In this document: positions 17,611 through 27,802 of the stretch, in pieces
Layout: each line of letters opens with the position of its first letter
How positions within the stretch are numbered: the stretch's first letter is position 1
Origin: Geodermatophilus saharensis
GTDB lineage: Bacteria; Actinomycetota; Actinomycetes; Mycobacteriales; Geodermatophilaceae
Direction: 5' to 3'
Assembly: GCF_900188205.1 (NCBI RefSeq)
Contig: NZ_FZOH01000001.1
Coordinates: 282,359 to 346,358 of the forward strand
DNA: 64,000 nt
Program-made: the position numbers and the translations under genes
The notes under the pieces: generated by a model
The model's database searches: none
What the model saw: only the letters and a program-made list of their open reading frames with translations
What the model was told of the DNA's origin: nothing

Positions 17611-18054
17611 GTGCGCACGTACTCACCCAAGCCCGGCGAGGTCGACCGGGTCTGGCACGTCATCGACGCCACCGACGTGGTGCTCGGTCGACTCGCCAGC
17701 CAGATCGCGACCCTGCTGCGCGGCAAGCACAAGCCCCAGTTCGCACCGCACGTGGACGTCGGCGACTTCGTCGTGGTCGTGAACGCCGGCAAGGTCGCCC
17801 TGACCGGCTCCAAGCGGGACCAGAAGACCGCCTACCGGCACTCCGGCTACCCGGGCGGCCTGCGGGCGATCAACGTCGGCGACCAGATCCGCACGCACCC
17901 CGACCGGGTCGTCGAGCGCGCCGTCAAGGGCATGCTGCCGCACAACAGCCTCGGCCGGCAGATGATCAAGAAGCTGAAGGTGTACGCGGGCCCCGAGCAC
18001 CCGCACGCCGCCCAGCAGCCGAAGACCTTCGAGATCAAGCAGGTGGCCCAGTGA
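17611..18054 (+). CDS. rplM: 50S ribosomal protein L13
   Basis: 147 residues from GTG 17611 ([20 protein letters not shown]) with ACGGAGGAC upstream. L13 is an early 50S assembly protein. Conserved: [73 protein letters not shown]. The stop overlaps the rpsI GTG by 4 bases. Confidence 0.98.
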   Translation: MRTYSPKPGEVDRVWHVIDATDVVLGRLASQIATLLRGKHKPQFAPHVDVGDFVVVVNAGKVALTGSKRDQKTAYRHSGYPGGLRAINVGDQIRTHPDRVVERAVKGMLPHNSLGRQMIKKLKVYAGPEHPHAAQQPKTFEIKQVAQ

Positions 18055-18473
18055 CCACGCCCATGACGACCGTGACCGACGCCGAGGGGCGTCCCGTCCA
18101 GACCGTCGGCCGGCGCAAGGAGGCCGTCGTCCGCGTGCGGCTCGTGCCCGGCACCGGCCAGTTCCAGCTCAACGGCCGCACCCTCGAGCAGTACTTCCCG
18201 AACAAGGTCCACCAGCAGCTCGTCCGCGAGCCGCTGGTGACCCTCGAGAAGGCCGAGCAGTACGACGTCGTCGGCCTGCTCAAGGGCGGCGGCGTCACCG
18301 GCCAGGCCGGCGCGCTGCGCCTGGCCATCGCCCGCGCCCTCATCGAGGTCGAGGCCGACGACCGTCCCGCCCTGAAGAAGGCCGGCTTCCTCACCCGTGA
18401 CGCGCGGGTCAAGGAGCGCAAGAAGTACGGCCTGAAGAAGGCCCGCAAGGCGCCTCAGTACTCGAAGCGCTGA
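18051..18473 (+). CDS. rpsI: 30S ribosomal protein S9
   Basis: 140 residues from GTG 18051; ATG 18063 is an alternative. S9 reaches into the P site with its C-terminal tail. Motifs: [60 protein letters not shown] and the terminal YSKR. Cotranscribed with rplM. Confidence 0.98.
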   Translation: MTTPMTTVTDAEGRPVQTVGRRKEAVVRVRLVPGTGQFQLNGRTLEQYFPNKVHQQLVREPLVTLEKAEQYDVVGLLKGGGVTGQAGALRLAIARALIEVEADDRPALKKAGFLTRDARVKERKKYGLKKARKAPQYSKR

Positions 18474-18484
18474 CCGGCACCGCC

Positions 18485-19828
18485 GTGGGTCGCCTCTTCG
18501 GGACCGACGGCGTCCGGGGTCGGGCCAACGCCGACCTCACGCCGGAGCTCGCCCTCTCGGTGGCCCGTGCGGCCGCCGGTGTGCTCGCCGACCGCGACGG
18601 GACCTCGCGTCCCGTCGCGGTCGTCGGCCGTGACCCCCGCGCCAGCGGGGAGATGCTCGAGGCCGCCGTGGTCGCGGGCCTGGCCAGCGCGGGCGCCGAG
18701 GTGCTCCGCGTGGGCGTGCTCCCGACCCCGGCCGTCGCCTTCCTCACCGCCGGGACCGGCGCCGACCTCGGCGTGATGATCTCGGCGAGTCACAACCCGA
18801 TGCCCGACAACGGCATCAAGCTGTTCAGCCGCGGCGGCCACAAGCTGCCCGACGCGGTCGAGGCGGCGATCGAGTCGACGGTGCTCGCCGGCGACGCGGC
18901 CGGCCACCGGCCCGTCGGGGCCGAGATCGGGCGGGTCCGCGACCTGCCCGGCGGCGCCGCCGACTACGCCGCCCACCTGCTGGCCACGCTGCCCGCGCCC
19001 GTCTCGGGGCTGCGGCTGGTCGTCGACTGCGCGCACGGCTCGGCGGCGACCTGCGCACCGGACGTCTACCGCCGCGCCGGCGCCGACGTCACCGTCATCG
19101 GCGGCGAGCCCGACGGCCGCAACATCAACGACGGCGTCGGCTCGACCCACCTGGGCCCGCTGACGCAGGCCGTGCGGGAGACCGGCGCCGACCTCGGCAT
19201 CGCCCACGACGGCGACGCCGACCGCTGCCTGGCCGTCACCGCCGCCGGCGAGGTCGTCGACGGCGACGCGATCCTCGCCGTCTGCGCGCTCGGCCTCAAG
19301 GAGCGCGGCGCGCTGGCGCAGGACACCGTCGTCGCCACCGTCATGAGCAACCTCGGCTTCCACCACGCCATGCGCGACGCCGGCATCGGGGTGCACACCA
19401 CCGCCGTCGGCGACCGCTACGTGCTCGAGGCGCTGCGCGCCCGCGGGCTGTCCCTGGGCGGGGAGCAGAGCGGCCACCTGGTCTTCCTCGACCACGCCAC
19501 CACCGGCGACGGCCTGCTCACCGGGCTGGCGCTGCTCTCGCGCATGTCGGTCACCGGGGCGCCGCTGGCCGAGCTCGCCGCGGTGGTGCAGCGGCTGCCG
19601 CAGACGCTGGTCAACGTGCCGGTCCGCGACCGCATCGCCGTCGTGGAGAGCGACACCGTCGCCGCCGCGGTCAACGCCGCCGAGGAGGAGCTCGGCGACG
19701 ACGGCCGGGTGCTGCTGCGTCCCTCGGGCACCGAGCAGCTGGTGCGGGTGATGGTCGAGGCGCCCACCCAGGAGCACGCCGACGCCGTCGCCCGGCGCCT
19801 CGCCGAGGTCGTCGCCGCCGTCGGCTGA
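18485..19828 (+). CDS. glmM: Phosphoglucosamine mutase
   Basis: 447 residues. Converts glucosamine-6-P to glucosamine-1-P for UDP-GlcNAc and peptidoglycan. N-terminal [15 protein letters not shown]; catalytic phosphoserine S102 in [14 protein letters not shown]; metal loop DGDADRC; sugar-binding [11 protein letters not shown]-terminal phosphate loop [12 protein letters not shown]. Starts 12 bases after rpsI and shares its pathway with glmS, the next gene. Confidence 0.98.
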   Translation: MGRLFGTDGVRGRANADLTPELALSVARAAAGVLADRDGTSRPVAVVGRDPRASGEMLEAAVVAGLASAGAEVLRVGVLPTPAVAFLTAGTGADLGVMISASHNPMPDNGIKLFSRGGHKLPDAVEAAIESTVLAGDAAGHRPVGAEIGRVRDLPGGAADYAAHLLATLPAPVSGLRLVVDCAHGSAATCAPDVYRRAGADVTVIGGEPDGRNINDGVGSTHLGPLTQAVRETGADLGIAHDGDADRCLAVTAAGEVVDGDAILAVCALGLKERGALAQDTVVATVMSNLGFHHAMRDAGIGVHTTAVGDRYVLEALRARGLSLGGEQSGHLVFLDHATTGDGLLTGLALLSRMSVTGAPLAELAAVVQRLPQTLVNVPVRDRIAVVESDTVAAAVNAAEEELGDDGRVLLRPSGTEQLVRVMVEAPTQEHADAVARRLAEVVAAVG

Positions 19829-19930
19829 CCCGTGGCGGCCGCCCCGGGTCGCCGCCGGTGCCCGGTGGGGTGGCTGGGGCGGCCGGTGCGTCTCACACCT
19901 CGGAGGGACGGATCGGTCCACCTCCGCCGG

Positions 19931-19944
19931 TACCCTCGGTGCAC
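19931..19944 (+). promoter_or_regulatory. Leaderless promoter of glmS
   Basis: TACCCT (19931-19936) lies 8 bases before ATG 19945, and no Shine-Dalgarno is present. Transcription would start at or next to the ATG. No good -35 element is seen. Confidence 0.5.
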
Positions 19945-21819
19945 ATGTGCGGCATCGTCGGCTACGTCGGCCCCAAGAACGCCCTGGACGTCGTCCTCGA
20001 GGGTCTGCGGCGGCTGGAGTACCGGGGGTACGACTCCGCGGGCGTGGCCGTCCGCGTGGGCGGCCCGGACTCCGGGGAGCTGGCCGCGGCCAAGAAGGCC
20101 GGCAAGCTCGCCAACCTCGAGAAGGTGCTGGCCGACGCGCCGCTGCCCGAGTCGACGATCGGCATCGGGCACACCCGGTGGGCCACGCACGGCGGCCCCA
20201 CCGACCGCAACGCCCACCCGCACCTGTCCGCCGACGGCCGGGTGGCCGTGATCCACAACGGGATCATCGAGAACTTCGCCGCGCTGCGGGCCGAGTGCGA
20301 GGCGGCCGGCGTGGAGATGCGCTCGGAGACCGACACCGAGGTCGTGTCCCACCTGCTCGCCGCCGCCTACGATCGGCAGCCCGAGGGCCCCGGCCGGCTG
20401 GCCGAGGCGATGCGCGCGGTCAGCCGCCGGCTGGAGGGCGCCTTCACCCTGGTCGCCGCGCACGCCGACGAGCCCGACACGCTGGTCGCCTCCCGCCGCA
20501 ACAGCCCGCTGGTCGTCGGCGTGGGCGACGGCGAGTACTTCCTCGGCTCCGACGTCGCCGCGTTCATCGCGCACACCCGCGAGGCCCGCGAGCTCGGCCA
20601 GGACCAGGTCGTCGAGATCGACCGCACCCGCGGGCTGACCGTCACCGACTTCGACGGCGCGCCCGCCGAGCCCACCGCCTACACCGTCGACTGGGACGCC
20701 GCGGCCGCCGAGAAGGGCGGTCACGACTGGTTCATGCTCAAGGAGATCGCCGAGCAGCCGCACGCCATCGCCGACACCCTCCTCGGCCGCCTCGGCGACG
20801 AGGGCGAGCTGGTCCTCGACGAGGTGCGGCTGTCCGACCAGGACCTGCGCGACGTCGACAAGGTCTTCGTCGTCTCCTGCGGCACCAGCTACCACGCCGG
20901 GCTGATCGCCAAGTACGCCATCGAGCACTGGACCCGCATCCCGGTCGAGGTCGAGGTGGCCAGCGAGTTCCGCTACCGCGACCCGGTGCTGGACCGCTCG
21001 ACGCTGGTCGTCGTCATCAGCCAGTCCGGCGAGACGATGGACACCCTCATGGCGCTGCGCCACGCCAAGGACCAGAAGGCCCGGGTGCTGGCCATCTGCA
21101 ACGTCAACGGCTCGACGATCCCGCGCGAGTCCGACGCCGTGCTGTACACGCACGCCGGCCCGGAGATCGCCGTCGCCTCGACCAAGAGCTTCCTGGCGCA
21201 GATCGTCGCCTGCTACCTCGTCGGGCTGTTCCTCGCCCAGGTGCGCGGCATCAAGTACGCCGACGAGGTCGCCGCGATCGTCCACGAGTTGCAGAAGCTG
21301 CCCGAGGCCGTCGAGCGGGTGCTCACCCAGATGGAGCCGGTCCGCGAGCTCGGCCGTTCGCTGGCCGACGCCGACACCATCCTGTTCCTCGGCCGGCACG
21401 TGGGCTTCCCGGTGGCCCTGGAGGGCGCGCTCAAGCTCAAGGAGCTCGCCTACATCCACGCCGAGGGCTTCGCCGCCGGGGAGCTCAAGCACGGGCCGAT
21501 CGCGGTGATCGACGAGGGCACCCCCGTCGTGGTCATCGCGCCGTCGCCGCGGGGCCGCAGCCTGCTGCACGGCAAGGTGGTCTCCAACATCCAGGAGGTC
21601 CGGGCCCGCGGTGCCCGCACGATCGTGATCGCCGAGGAGGGCGACGAGGACGTCGTCCCCTACGCCGATCACCTCATCCGCGTGCCCCGGACGCCGACCC
21701 TGCTGGCCCCCGTGGTGACCACGGTGCCGCTGCAGATCCTCGCCTGCGAGATCGCCGACACCCGCGGCTTCGACGTCGACCAGCCGCGCAACCTGGCGAA
21801 GAGCGTCACCGTCGAGTGA
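19945..21819 (+). CDS. glmS: Glutamine-fructose-6-phosphate aminotransferase
   Basis: 624 residues. Makes glucosamine-6-P from fructose-6-P and glutamine. The start must be ATG 19945 because the residue after Met is the N-terminal cysteine nucleophile (MCGIVGYVGPKN). The glutaminase domain has GIGHTRWATHGGPTDRNAHP; two SIS domains carry SCGTSYHAG, ISQSGETMDTL and LGRHVGFPVALEGALKLKEL; the end is DQPRNLAKSVTVE. A hairpin repeat starts 3 bases after the stop. Confidence 0.98.
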   Translation: MCGIVGYVGPKNALDVVLEGLRRLEYRGYDSAGVAVRVGGPDSGELAAAKKAGKLANLEKVLADAPLPESTIGIGHTRWATHGGPTDRNAHPHLSADGRVAVIHNGIIENFAALRAECEAAGVEMRSETDTEVVSHLLAAAYDRQPEGPGRLAEAMRAVSRRLEGAFTLVAAHADEPDTLVASRRNSPLVVGVGDGEYFLGSDVAAFIAHTREARELGQDQVVEIDRTRGLTVTDFDGAPAEPTAYTVDWDAAAAEKGGHDWFMLKEIAEQPHAIADTLLGRLGDEGELVLDEVRLSDQDLRDVDKVFVVSCGTSYHAGLIAKYAIEHWTRIPVEVEVASEFRYRDPVLDRSTLVVVISQSGETMDTLMALRHAKDQKARVLAICNVNGSTIPRESDAVLYTHAGPEIAVASTKSFLAQIVACYLVGLFLAQVRGIKYADEVAAIVHELQKLPEAVERVLTQMEPVRELGRSLADADTILFLGRHVGFPVALEGALKLKELAYIHAEGFAAGELKHGPIAVIDEGTPVVVIAPSPRGRSLLHGKVVSNIQEVRARGARTIVIAEEGDEDVVPYADHLIRVPRTPTLLAPVVTTVPLQILACEIADTRGFDVDQPRNLAKSVTVE

Positions 21820-21821
21820 CG

Positions 21822-21889
21822 GGCCACCCTTCCTCCCACGCCTCGCAGGCTCGGCGCGGGACCCTGGAGGGTGGCCGTTCCGGCAGCAC
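21822..21889 (+). repeat. Intergenic hairpin repeat, copy 2 (after glmS)
   Basis: GGCCACCCT (21822-21830) pairs with AGGGTGGCC (21868-21876); the interior holds the family loop CTCGCAGGCTC. The 3' tail GGCCGTTCCGGCAGCAC (21873-21889) resembles the tail of the copies at 1124-1138 and 33029-33043. Confidence 0.7.
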
Positions 21890-21915
21890 CCGTGGCGGCA
21901 CGGCAGACTGACCGC

Positions 21916-22290
21916 GTGATCGTCGGGGTCGGGATCGACGTGGTCCCCGTGACCCGCTTCGCCGAGTCGCTGGTCCGCACCCCCGGGCTGCGCGACCGGC
22001 TGTTCACCGAGGCCGAGCAGACCACCCCGCGCGGGACCGAGCGCAGCGCCGAGTCGCTGGCCGCGCGGTTCGCCGCGAAGGAGGCGGTGGCCAAGACGCT
22101 CGGCGCGCCGGGCGCGCTGCGGTGGCACGACGTCGAGGTGACCGTCGGCGACCACGGCCGACCGCACCTGGAGGTCCGGGGCACGGTCGCCGCCCGGGCC
22201 GCGGAGCTGGGCATCACCCGCTGGCACCTGTCCCTCAGCCACGACGGCGGGATCGCCTCGGCGGTGGTCGTCGGCGAGGGGACCCCGTGA
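21916..22290 (+). CDS. acpS: Holo-[acyl-carrier-protein] synthase
   Basis: 124 residues from GTG 21916 ([18 protein letters not shown]). Transfers 4'-phosphopantetheine from CoA to acyl carrier protein. Metal residues are in [10 protein letters not shown] and [14 protein letters not shown]; the ending [19 protein letters not shown] is typical of AcpS. An in-frame start 45 bases upstream would add residues from the repeat region and is unlikely. The stop overlaps the nnr GTG. Confidence 0.95.
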   Translation: MIVGVGIDVVPVTRFAESLVRTPGLRDRLFTEAEQTTPRGTERSAESLAARFAAKEAVAKTLGAPGALRWHDVEVTVGDHGRPHLEVRGTVAARAAELGITRWHLSLSHDGGIASAVVVGEGTP

Positions 22291-23741
22291 TCGGCCTGTC
22301 CACCGTCGCCGAGGTGCGCGCCGCGGAGGACGTGCTGCTGGCCGCCACCCGCGAGGGCGCCCTCATGCAGCGCGCGGCCACCGGGCTGGCCACCGTCTGC
22401 CTGCGGCTGCTCGGCCGGGCCCACGGCACCCGGGCCACGCTGCTCGTCGGCGGCGGCAACAACGGCGGCGACGCGCTGTTCGCCGGCGCGCACCTGGCCG
22501 CCCGCGGCGCCCGCGTCACCGCCGTCCTCCTCGACCCCGCCCGCGCCCACCCCGCGGGCCTGGCCGCGCTGCGCCGCGCCGGCGGGCGGGTGGCCGGCCC
22601 GGACGGCGACGACGGGCTCGACCGCGCCGACCTGGTCCTCGACGGGATCGTGGGCATCGGCGGGCGCGGCGGGCTGCGTCCCGAGGCGGCGCGGCTGGCG
22701 CAGCGGGCCGCCACCGGACCGGGGCTGACGGTCGCCGTCGACGTCCCCAGCGGCGTCGACGCCGACACCGGCGCGGTCGGGGGCGCGGCGTTCCCCGCGC
22801 TGCACACGGTCACCTTCGGCGCGGTCAAGCCGGGGCTGGTCGTGGGGGAGGGGCGCGGGTACGCCGGCACCGTGCACCTGGTCGACATCGGCCTGGGCCC
22901 CCACCTGGCGCCCGCCCGCGCCCACCAGCTCACCGACGCCGACGTCGCCGTCCACCTGGAACCGCCCGGGCCGGGCGACGACAAGTACTCGCGCGGCGTG
23001 GTCGGCGTCGTCGCCGGCTCGGCGGCCTACCCCGGCGCCGGTGTGCTGTGCACCGGGGCGGCGCTGCGGACCCGCCCGGGCCTGGTCCGCCACGCCGGCC
23101 CCGCGGGCGACGCCGTGCGCACGGCCTGGCCGGAGGTGATCGTCACCGACGGCGGCCCCGGCGAGGCCGGCCGGGTGCAGGCGTGGGTGGTCGGCCCCGG
23201 CGCGGGCACCGACGACGCCGCCCGCCGCGTCCTCGCCGAGGTCCTCGCCACCGACCTGCCCGTGGTGGTCGACGCCGACGCGCTGACGCTGGCCGCCCGC
23301 GAGCCGGCGCTGGTCCGGGGCCGGGGTGCGCCCACCGTGCTCACCCCGCACGACCGCGAGTTCGCCCGCTTCGGCGAGCCGCCGGGCGCCGACCGGATCG
23401 GCAGCGCCCGGCGGCTGGCCGCCGACCTCGGCGCCGTCGTCCTGCTCAAGGGCGACGCCACCGTCGTCGCCGGCCCGGACGGGACCGCGTTCGTCAACGC
23501 CACCGGCACGTCGGACCTGGCCACCGCCGGCAGCGGCGACGTCCTGTCCGGGATCCTCGGCTCGCTGCTGGCCACCGGCGCGCCCGCCGCCGAGGCCGCC
23601 GCGGCCGCCGCCCACCTGCACGGCCGCGCCGGTCAGGTCGCGGCCGCCGCCGGGCCGATCGTGGCCGGTGACCTGGTGCGCCGACTCCCCGAGACGGTGG
23701 GCCGGGTGCGTGGCACCGGCCTGCCAGACTCGGAGGCGTGA
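22287..23741 (+). CDS. nnr: Bifunctional NAD(P)HX epimerase / ADP-dependent dehydratase
   Basis: 484 residues. Repairs hydrated NAD(P)H. The N-terminal YjeF/NnrE domain has [27 protein letters not shown] and [12 protein letters not shown]; the C-terminal ribokinase-like NnrD domain has [46 protein letters not shown] and the phosphate-binding [15 protein letters not shown]. Overlaps acpS and alr by 4 bases, forming acpS-nnr-alr. Confidence 0.95.
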   Translation: MIGLSTVAEVRAAEDVLLAATREGALMQRAATGLATVCLRLLGRAHGTRATLLVGGGNNGGDALFAGAHLAARGARVTAVLLDPARAHPAGLAALRRAGGRVAGPDGDDGLDRADLVLDGIVGIGGRGGLRPEAARLAQRAATGPGLTVAVDVPSGVDADTGAVGGAAFPALHTVTFGAVKPGLVVGEGRGYAGTVHLVDIGLGPHLAPARAHQLTDADVAVHLEPPGPGDDKYSRGVVGVVAGSAAYPGAGVLCTGAALRTRPGLVRHAGPAGDAVRTAWPEVIVTDGGPGEAGRVQAWVVGPGAGTDDAARRVLAEVLATDLPVVVDADALTLAAREPALVRGRGAPTVLTPHDREFARFGEPPGADRIGSARRLAADLGAVVLLKGDATVVAGPDGTAFVNATGTSDLATAGSGDVLSGILGSLLATGAPAAEAAAAAAHLHGRAGQVAAAAGPIVAGDLVRRLPETVGRVRGTGLPDSEA

Positions 23742-24868
23742 ACACACCCCGGGCCGAGGTGGTCGTCGACCTCGACGCGATCGCGGCGAACGCCGCCGCG
23801 CTGCGCGAGCGGGTCGGCCGGCCGCTCATGGCCGTGGTCAAGGCCGACGGCTACGGGCACGGCCTGGTCCCCGCCGCGCGCGCGGTGCTGGCGGGCGGCG
23901 CCGACCAGCTCGGCGTCGCGGTGCTCGAGGAGGCGCTGGCGCTGCGCGCGGCCGGGGTCAGCGCCCCGCTGCTGGCCTGGCTGCACACCCCCGGCACCGA
24001 CTTCGCCCCGGCGCTGGCCGCCGACGTCGAGGTGTCGGTCAACGCCGAGTGGGGGCTGGCCGAGGTGGTCGACGCCGCCCGCGCCACCGGCCGCACCGCC
24101 CGGCTGCACCTGTTCGTCGACACCGGCCTGTCCCGCGAGGGCGCCACCGTGGCCGACTGGCCCGGCCTGGTCGCCGCGGCCGCCCGCGCGCAGGACGCCG
24201 GCGAGGTGGAGGTCGTGGGGCTGTGGAGCCACATGGCCTACGCCGACGCCCCCACCCACCCCACGATCGGCGCGCAGGTGCGGCTGTTCGACGAGGCGGT
24301 CGGCCTCGCCCGCGCCGCCGGGCTCGACGGCCGCCGGCACCTGGCCAACTCCGCGGCCACGGTGGCGCTGCCGGACACCTGGTACGACATGGTCCGCCCG
24401 GGGATCGCCCTCTACGGGCTCGACCCGCTCGGCGGCGACCCCGCCGTCCACGGCCTGCGGCCGGCGATGACGGTGCGGGCCCGCGTCGCGCTGACCAAGC
24501 GGGTGGCGGCCGGCGCCGGCGTCTCCTACGGCCACACCTACGCACCGGCCACCGACACCACCCTGGCGCTGGTGCCGGTCGGCTACGCCGACGGCGTCCC
24601 GCGGGCCGCCGGCAACCGCGCGCCGGTGCTCGCCGGCGGCGCCCAGCGCGTCATCGCCGGGCGGGTGTGCATGGACCAGTTCGTCCTCGACGTCGACGAC
24701 GCCGCGGTGGCGCCGGGCGACGAGGTCGTCCTGTGGGGCCCCGGCGACGGCGGCGAGCCCACCGCGCAGCAGTGGGCCGACGCGCTCGACACCATCCACT
24801 ACGAGCTGGTCACCCGGGTCGGCGGGCGCTTCACCCGCCGGTACGTCGGGTCGGCGGGAGCGGTCTGA
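23738..24868 (+). CDS. alr: Alanine racemase
   Basis: 376 residues. PLP enzyme making D-alanine for peptidoglycan. PLP lysine K35 lies in PLMAVVKADGYGHG; the second catalytic base is the Tyr of GVSYGHTY; RPGIALYGLDPL and the C-terminal GRVCMDQFVLDV are also typical. Stop TGA and the hydrolase ATG share one base. A CAGACT box and CGGAGG both lie just before the GTG, though it is also coupled to nnr. Confidence 0.97.
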   Translation: MNTPRAEVVVDLDAIAANAAALRERVGRPLMAVVKADGYGHGLVPAARAVLAGGADQLGVAVLEEALALRAAGVSAPLLAWLHTPGTDFAPALAADVEVSVNAEWGLAEVVDAARATGRTARLHLFVDTGLSREGATVADWPGLVAAAARAQDAGEVEVVGLWSHMAYADAPTHPTIGAQVRLFDEAVGLARAAGLDGRRHLANSAATVALPDTWYDMVRPGIALYGLDPLGGDPAVHGLRPAMTVRARVALTKRVAAGAGVSYGHTYAPATDTTLALVPVGYADGVPRAAGNRAPVLAGGAQRVIAGRVCMDQFVLDVDDAAVAPGDEVVLWGPGDGGEPTAQQWADALDTIHYELVTRVGGRFTRRYVGSAGAV

Positions 24869-26067
24869 TGGCACGCGGCACCGGCGCGGCACGACCCGGG
24901 TTGGCCGGCGCACTGGAACGGCACCCGGCCGTGGGGGTCGCCGGCGCCGTCGTCGGTCTGGCGGCGGCCACCACCGCCGTCGGCGTCGCCGTGGCCCGCA
25001 TCGCCACCCGCCGGGTGCGGGCGGAGCGGCTCGCGCCGGGCGGCGCGCTCCCCGAGGGCGCCAGCGACGCGCAGCTGCGCGAGGACGACCCGCTCGGCCC
25101 GGCCTCGCGGCAGGCCGACCGCACCGCGCTGGTCCAGGCCGACGACGGCGTGCTGCTCGCGGTGGAGGAGGTCGGCCCGCTCGACGCGCCGCTGACCGTC
25201 GTCTTCGTGCACGGCTACACGCTGTCGATGGCGTCGTGGACCTTCCAGCGGCGGGCGCTGGGCGCCGAGCTGGCCACCGCCAACGGCCACCGGCCCGCGG
25301 CCCGGCTGGTCTTCTACGACCACCGCGGCCACGGCGCCTCCTCGCGCGGGCCGGCGGAGAACTCCACCATCGAGCAGCTCGCGCGCGACCTGGCCACGGT
25401 GCTGGAGACGCGGGTGCCCACCGGGCCGGTCGTGCTCGTCGGCCACTCGATGGGCGGGATGACCGTCATGGGCCTGGCCGACCTCCACCCCGAGCTGTTC
25501 GGCACGAAGGTGGCCGGGGTGGCGCTGGTGTCGACGTCGAGCGGCAACCTCGCCGACCTCGACTTCGGCCTGCCCGAGTTCCTCACCCGGGTGCGGGCCG
25601 CGGTGCTCCCGGTGGCGGCCTGGACGATGCGCCGCCGGCCGGCCTTCGCCGAGCGCACCCGCCGGCTGGCAGCCGACGTCGTCTCGGCGGCCACCTGGTC
25701 GCTGTCGTTCGCCTCCACCGACGTCGACCCGCGGCTGGGCCGCTACGTCGACGCGATGATCGCCGGCACCCCGGTCGACGTGATCGCGGAGTTCTACCCG
25801 GCGCTGGCCGGCCTCGACGAGACCGGCGCCCTCGAGCCGCTGCGCCGGGTGCCCACGCTCGTGCTGACCGGCGACGCGGACTCGATGATCCCGCGGGCGC
25901 ACAGCGACACCCTCGTCGAGCTGCTCGGCGGGGAGGGGTCGACGGTCGAGTACGTCGTCGTCCCCGATGCCGGGCACCTGGTGCCGCTGGAGAAGCCCGA
26001 GGAGGTCACCCGCGCGCTGGGCCGGCTGGTGCGCCGGGTGGCGGCCGAGACCGCGGGCCGCGTCTAG
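24868..26067 (+). CDS. Alpha/beta hydrolase
   Basis: 399 residues. An N-terminal hydrophobic segment (residues about 21-48) is probably a membrane anchor; the hydrolase domain has VVFVHGYTLSMASW, FYDHRGHGASSR, nucleophile elbow GHSMGGMT, and GDADSMIP plus DAGHLVPLE for Asp and His. A hydrolase in this place next to alr is common in actinobacteria. The substrate is unknown. Its TAG stop overlaps the convergent gene's stop. Confidence 0.88.
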   Translation: MARGTGAARPGLAGALERHPAVGVAGAVVGLAAATTAVGVAVARIATRRVRAERLAPGGALPEGASDAQLREDDPLGPASRQADRTALVQADDGVLLAVEEVGPLDAPLTVVFVHGYTLSMASWTFQRRALGAELATANGHRPAARLVFYDHRGHGASSRGPAENSTIEQLARDLATVLETRVPTGPVVLVGHSMGGMTVMGLADLHPELFGTKVAGVALVSTSSGNLADLDFGLPEFLTRVRAAVLPVAAWTMRRRPAFAERTRRLAADVVSAATWSLSFASTDVDPRLGRYVDAMIAGTPVDVIAEFYPALAGLDETGALEPLRRVPTLVLTGDADSMIPRAHSDTLVELLGGEGSTVEYVVVPDAGHLVPLEKPEEVTRALGRLVRRVAAETAGRV

Positions 26068-26618
26068 GGACGGCCGTCGGCGCCGCGGGCGAGCAGCCGG
26101 TCGCGGGTCCGCTGGGCGACGTCGCAGCCGTCGGCGTAGGAGAGCACCCACGGCGAGACCCCGCTGCCGGGCAGCACCGGCCGGCGCGGCGGCTCGAGCA
26201 CCGCCGCGCGCAGCCCCGGGTCGGTCAGCCGCTCCCGGCCGTCGAGCGCGACGTGCAGCACCGGCCCGACGTCGGCCGCGCGGGCCCGCTCGAGCACCTG
26301 GCGTCCCGCCGCGGTCAGCCGGCCGAAGCGACCGAGCAGCCGCCGGCCGCGCAGCCACCCGGTGATGCCGGTGACCCGCTCGTCGGCCAGCGCCCGCCAC
26401 CGCACCGTCTCCACCGAGCGGCGGCCCCGGCCGCCGACGGCGTCGAGGACGGCGGCCTCGACCGGGTGGCGCCGCCGCGGGTCGACCACCTGCAGCTCCC
26501 CGGGGGCGACGGCGCGGACCCGGCCGGTGACGACCAGCGACACCAGGGCCGTGTCGACCACCCGGTGCGGGCCGCCGGCGAGACAGGCGACGTCGTAGAC
26601 GTCCGGCTGCTGCGTCAT
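26064..26618 (-). CDS. TIGR04222-like domain protein
   Basis: 184 residues. The segment YDVACLAGGPHRVVDTALVS, followed by LVVTGRV, resembles the TIGR04222 domain of actinobacterial membrane proteins, but no membrane helix or Gly-rich tail is seen here. It begins MTQQPDVYDV and is Arg-rich. GGAGGAGCC precedes the ATG. Overlaps the convergent hydrolase stop by 4 bases at a CTAG. Function unknown. Confidence 0.6.
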   Translation of the reverse strand: MTQQPDVYDVACLAGGPHRVVDTALVSLVVTGRVRAVAPGELQVVDPRRRHPVEAAVLDAVGGRGRRSVETVRWRALADERVTGITGWLRGRRLLGRFGRLTAAGRQVLERARAADVGPVLHVALDGRERLTDPGLRAAVLEPPRRPVLPGSGVSPWVLSYADGCDVAQRTRDRLLARGADGRP

Positions 26619-26708
26619 GGCGGCTCCTCCCGGCGCGGGGGCTCGCGCCAACGGTGACAGGACGCGGGCGGCCGCGGAAGCCCCCGGGCTCCGCCCACCG
26701 GCCCGCCG

Positions 26709-26714
26709 TAGGGT
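26709..26714 (+). promoter_or_regulatory. -10 box of uracil-DNA glycosylase gene (leaderless)
   Basis: TAGGGT lies 6 bases before GTG 26721 and no Shine-Dalgarno is present. Confidence 0.45.
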
Positions 26715-26720
26715 CGGGCC

Positions 26721-27350
26721 GTGGCCGCCCCCCGTCCGCCCCGGTCCGACGCCACCGCCGAGGAGGTCGCCCGCACCGCCGCCGCGGCCGCCGACTGGGC
26801 GGCGCTGGCCGCGGCCGCCACACCCTGCGTCGCCTGCCTCGAGCTGGCCGCCACCCGGCAGCACGTCGTGGTCGGCGACCCGCCGGCGCGCGGGCGGGCA
26901 CGCTTCGCGCTGGTCGGCGAGGCACCCGGCGCGACCGAGGACACCACCGGCCGGCCCTTCGTCGGGAAGTCCGGGCAGCTGCTGGACGTGCTGCTGGCCG
27001 AGGCCGGGCTGGACCGCGCGGAGGCCGCCGTCCTCAACGTCGTGAAGTGCCGCCCGCCGGGCAACCGCACGCCGAAGACGCCGGAGGTCGCCCGCTGCAG
27101 CGGCTGGCTGCGCCGGCAGCTGGAGCTCCTCGACCCGCCGGTCGTGGTGGCCCTCGGGCTGTCGTCGGCGAAGTGGTTCCTCGGGCCGAGGACCGTGCTC
27201 GGCGAGGCCCGCGGCCGCCCCCACGACGTCGACGGCCGCGCCGTCTGGGCCACCTACCACCCGTCGGCGGCCATCCGCTTCGGCCCGAACGGGGCGCCGC
27301 GCGCCGGGCTGCTGGCCGACCTGACCTCGGTCGCGGCGAGCCTGCGGTGA
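26721..27350 (+). CDS. Uracil-DNA glycosylase, family 4-like, [4Fe-4S]
   Basis: 209 residues. Excises uracil from DNA. Four cysteines C36, C39, C110 and C126 fit the [4Fe-4S] cluster of family 4/5 enzymes. Motif A is GEAPGATEDTTGRPFVGKSG; NVVKCRPPGNRTPKTPE follows, and the C-terminal motif is TYHPSAAIR. The 4-base overlap with tsaE makes it the first gene of a DNA/tRNA-maintenance operon. Confidence 0.93.
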   Translation: MAAPRPPRSDATAEEVARTAAAAADWAALAAAATPCVACLELAATRQHVVVGDPPARGRARFALVGEAPGATEDTTGRPFVGKSGQLLDVLLAEAGLDRAEAAVLNVVKCRPPGNRTPKTPEVARCSGWLRRQLELLDPPVVVALGLSSAKWFLGPRTVLGEARGRPHDVDGRAVWATYHPSAAIRFGPNGAPRAGLLADLTSVAASLR

Positions 27351-27802
27351 GGCGCGAGCACGTCCTGCCCACGGTCGAGGACACCCGGGCGCTGGGCGCC
27401 GCGCTGGCCGCCGTCGTCCGGCCCGGTGACCTGGTGGTGCTCACCGGCCCGCTGGGCGCCGGCAAGACCGCGCTCACCCAGGGGCTGGGCGCCGCGCTGG
27501 GGGTCCCCGAGCCGGTCACCTCGCCCACGTTCGTCATCGCCCGGGTGCACCGGGGCGGGCGGCTGCCGCTGGTGCACGTCGACGCCTACCGCCTCGGCGG
27601 GGTCGCCGACGTCGACGACCTCGACCTCGACGCCTCGACCGAGGAGTCGGTGACCGTCGTCGAGTGGGGCGCCGGGCTGGTCGAGCAGCTCGCCGACGAG
27701 CACCTGGAGGTCCGTCTGGACCGCCGCGACGACGACGTCCGCACCGCCGTCCTCGTCCCGCGCGGGCCCCGCTGGGAGGCCCGGCTCGACGGCGACCGGT
27801 GA
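27347..27802 (+). CDS. tsaE: tRNA t6A biosynthesis ATPase TsaE
   Basis: 151 residues from GTG 27347. Walker A GPLGAGKT at residues 34-41; TSPTFVIARVH, LVHVDAYRLGG and VVEWGAG are family marks. TsaE drives turnover of the TsaB-TsaD complex that installs threonylcarbamoyl on A37 of ANN-decoding tRNAs. tsaB and tsaD follow 1.3 and 2.4 kb downstream. Confidence 0.96.
   Translation: MRREHVLPTVEDTRALGAALAAVVRPGDLVVLTGPLGAGKTALTQGLGAALGVPEPVTSPTFVIARVHRGGRLPLVHVDAYRLGGVADVDDLDLDASTEESVTVVEWGAGLVEQLADEHLEVRLDRRDDDVRTAVLVPRGPRWEARLDGDR

Noticed and set aside
19858..19944. Upstream start for glmS
   Set aside because: GlmS needs Cys directly after the initiator Met, which fixes the start at 19945.
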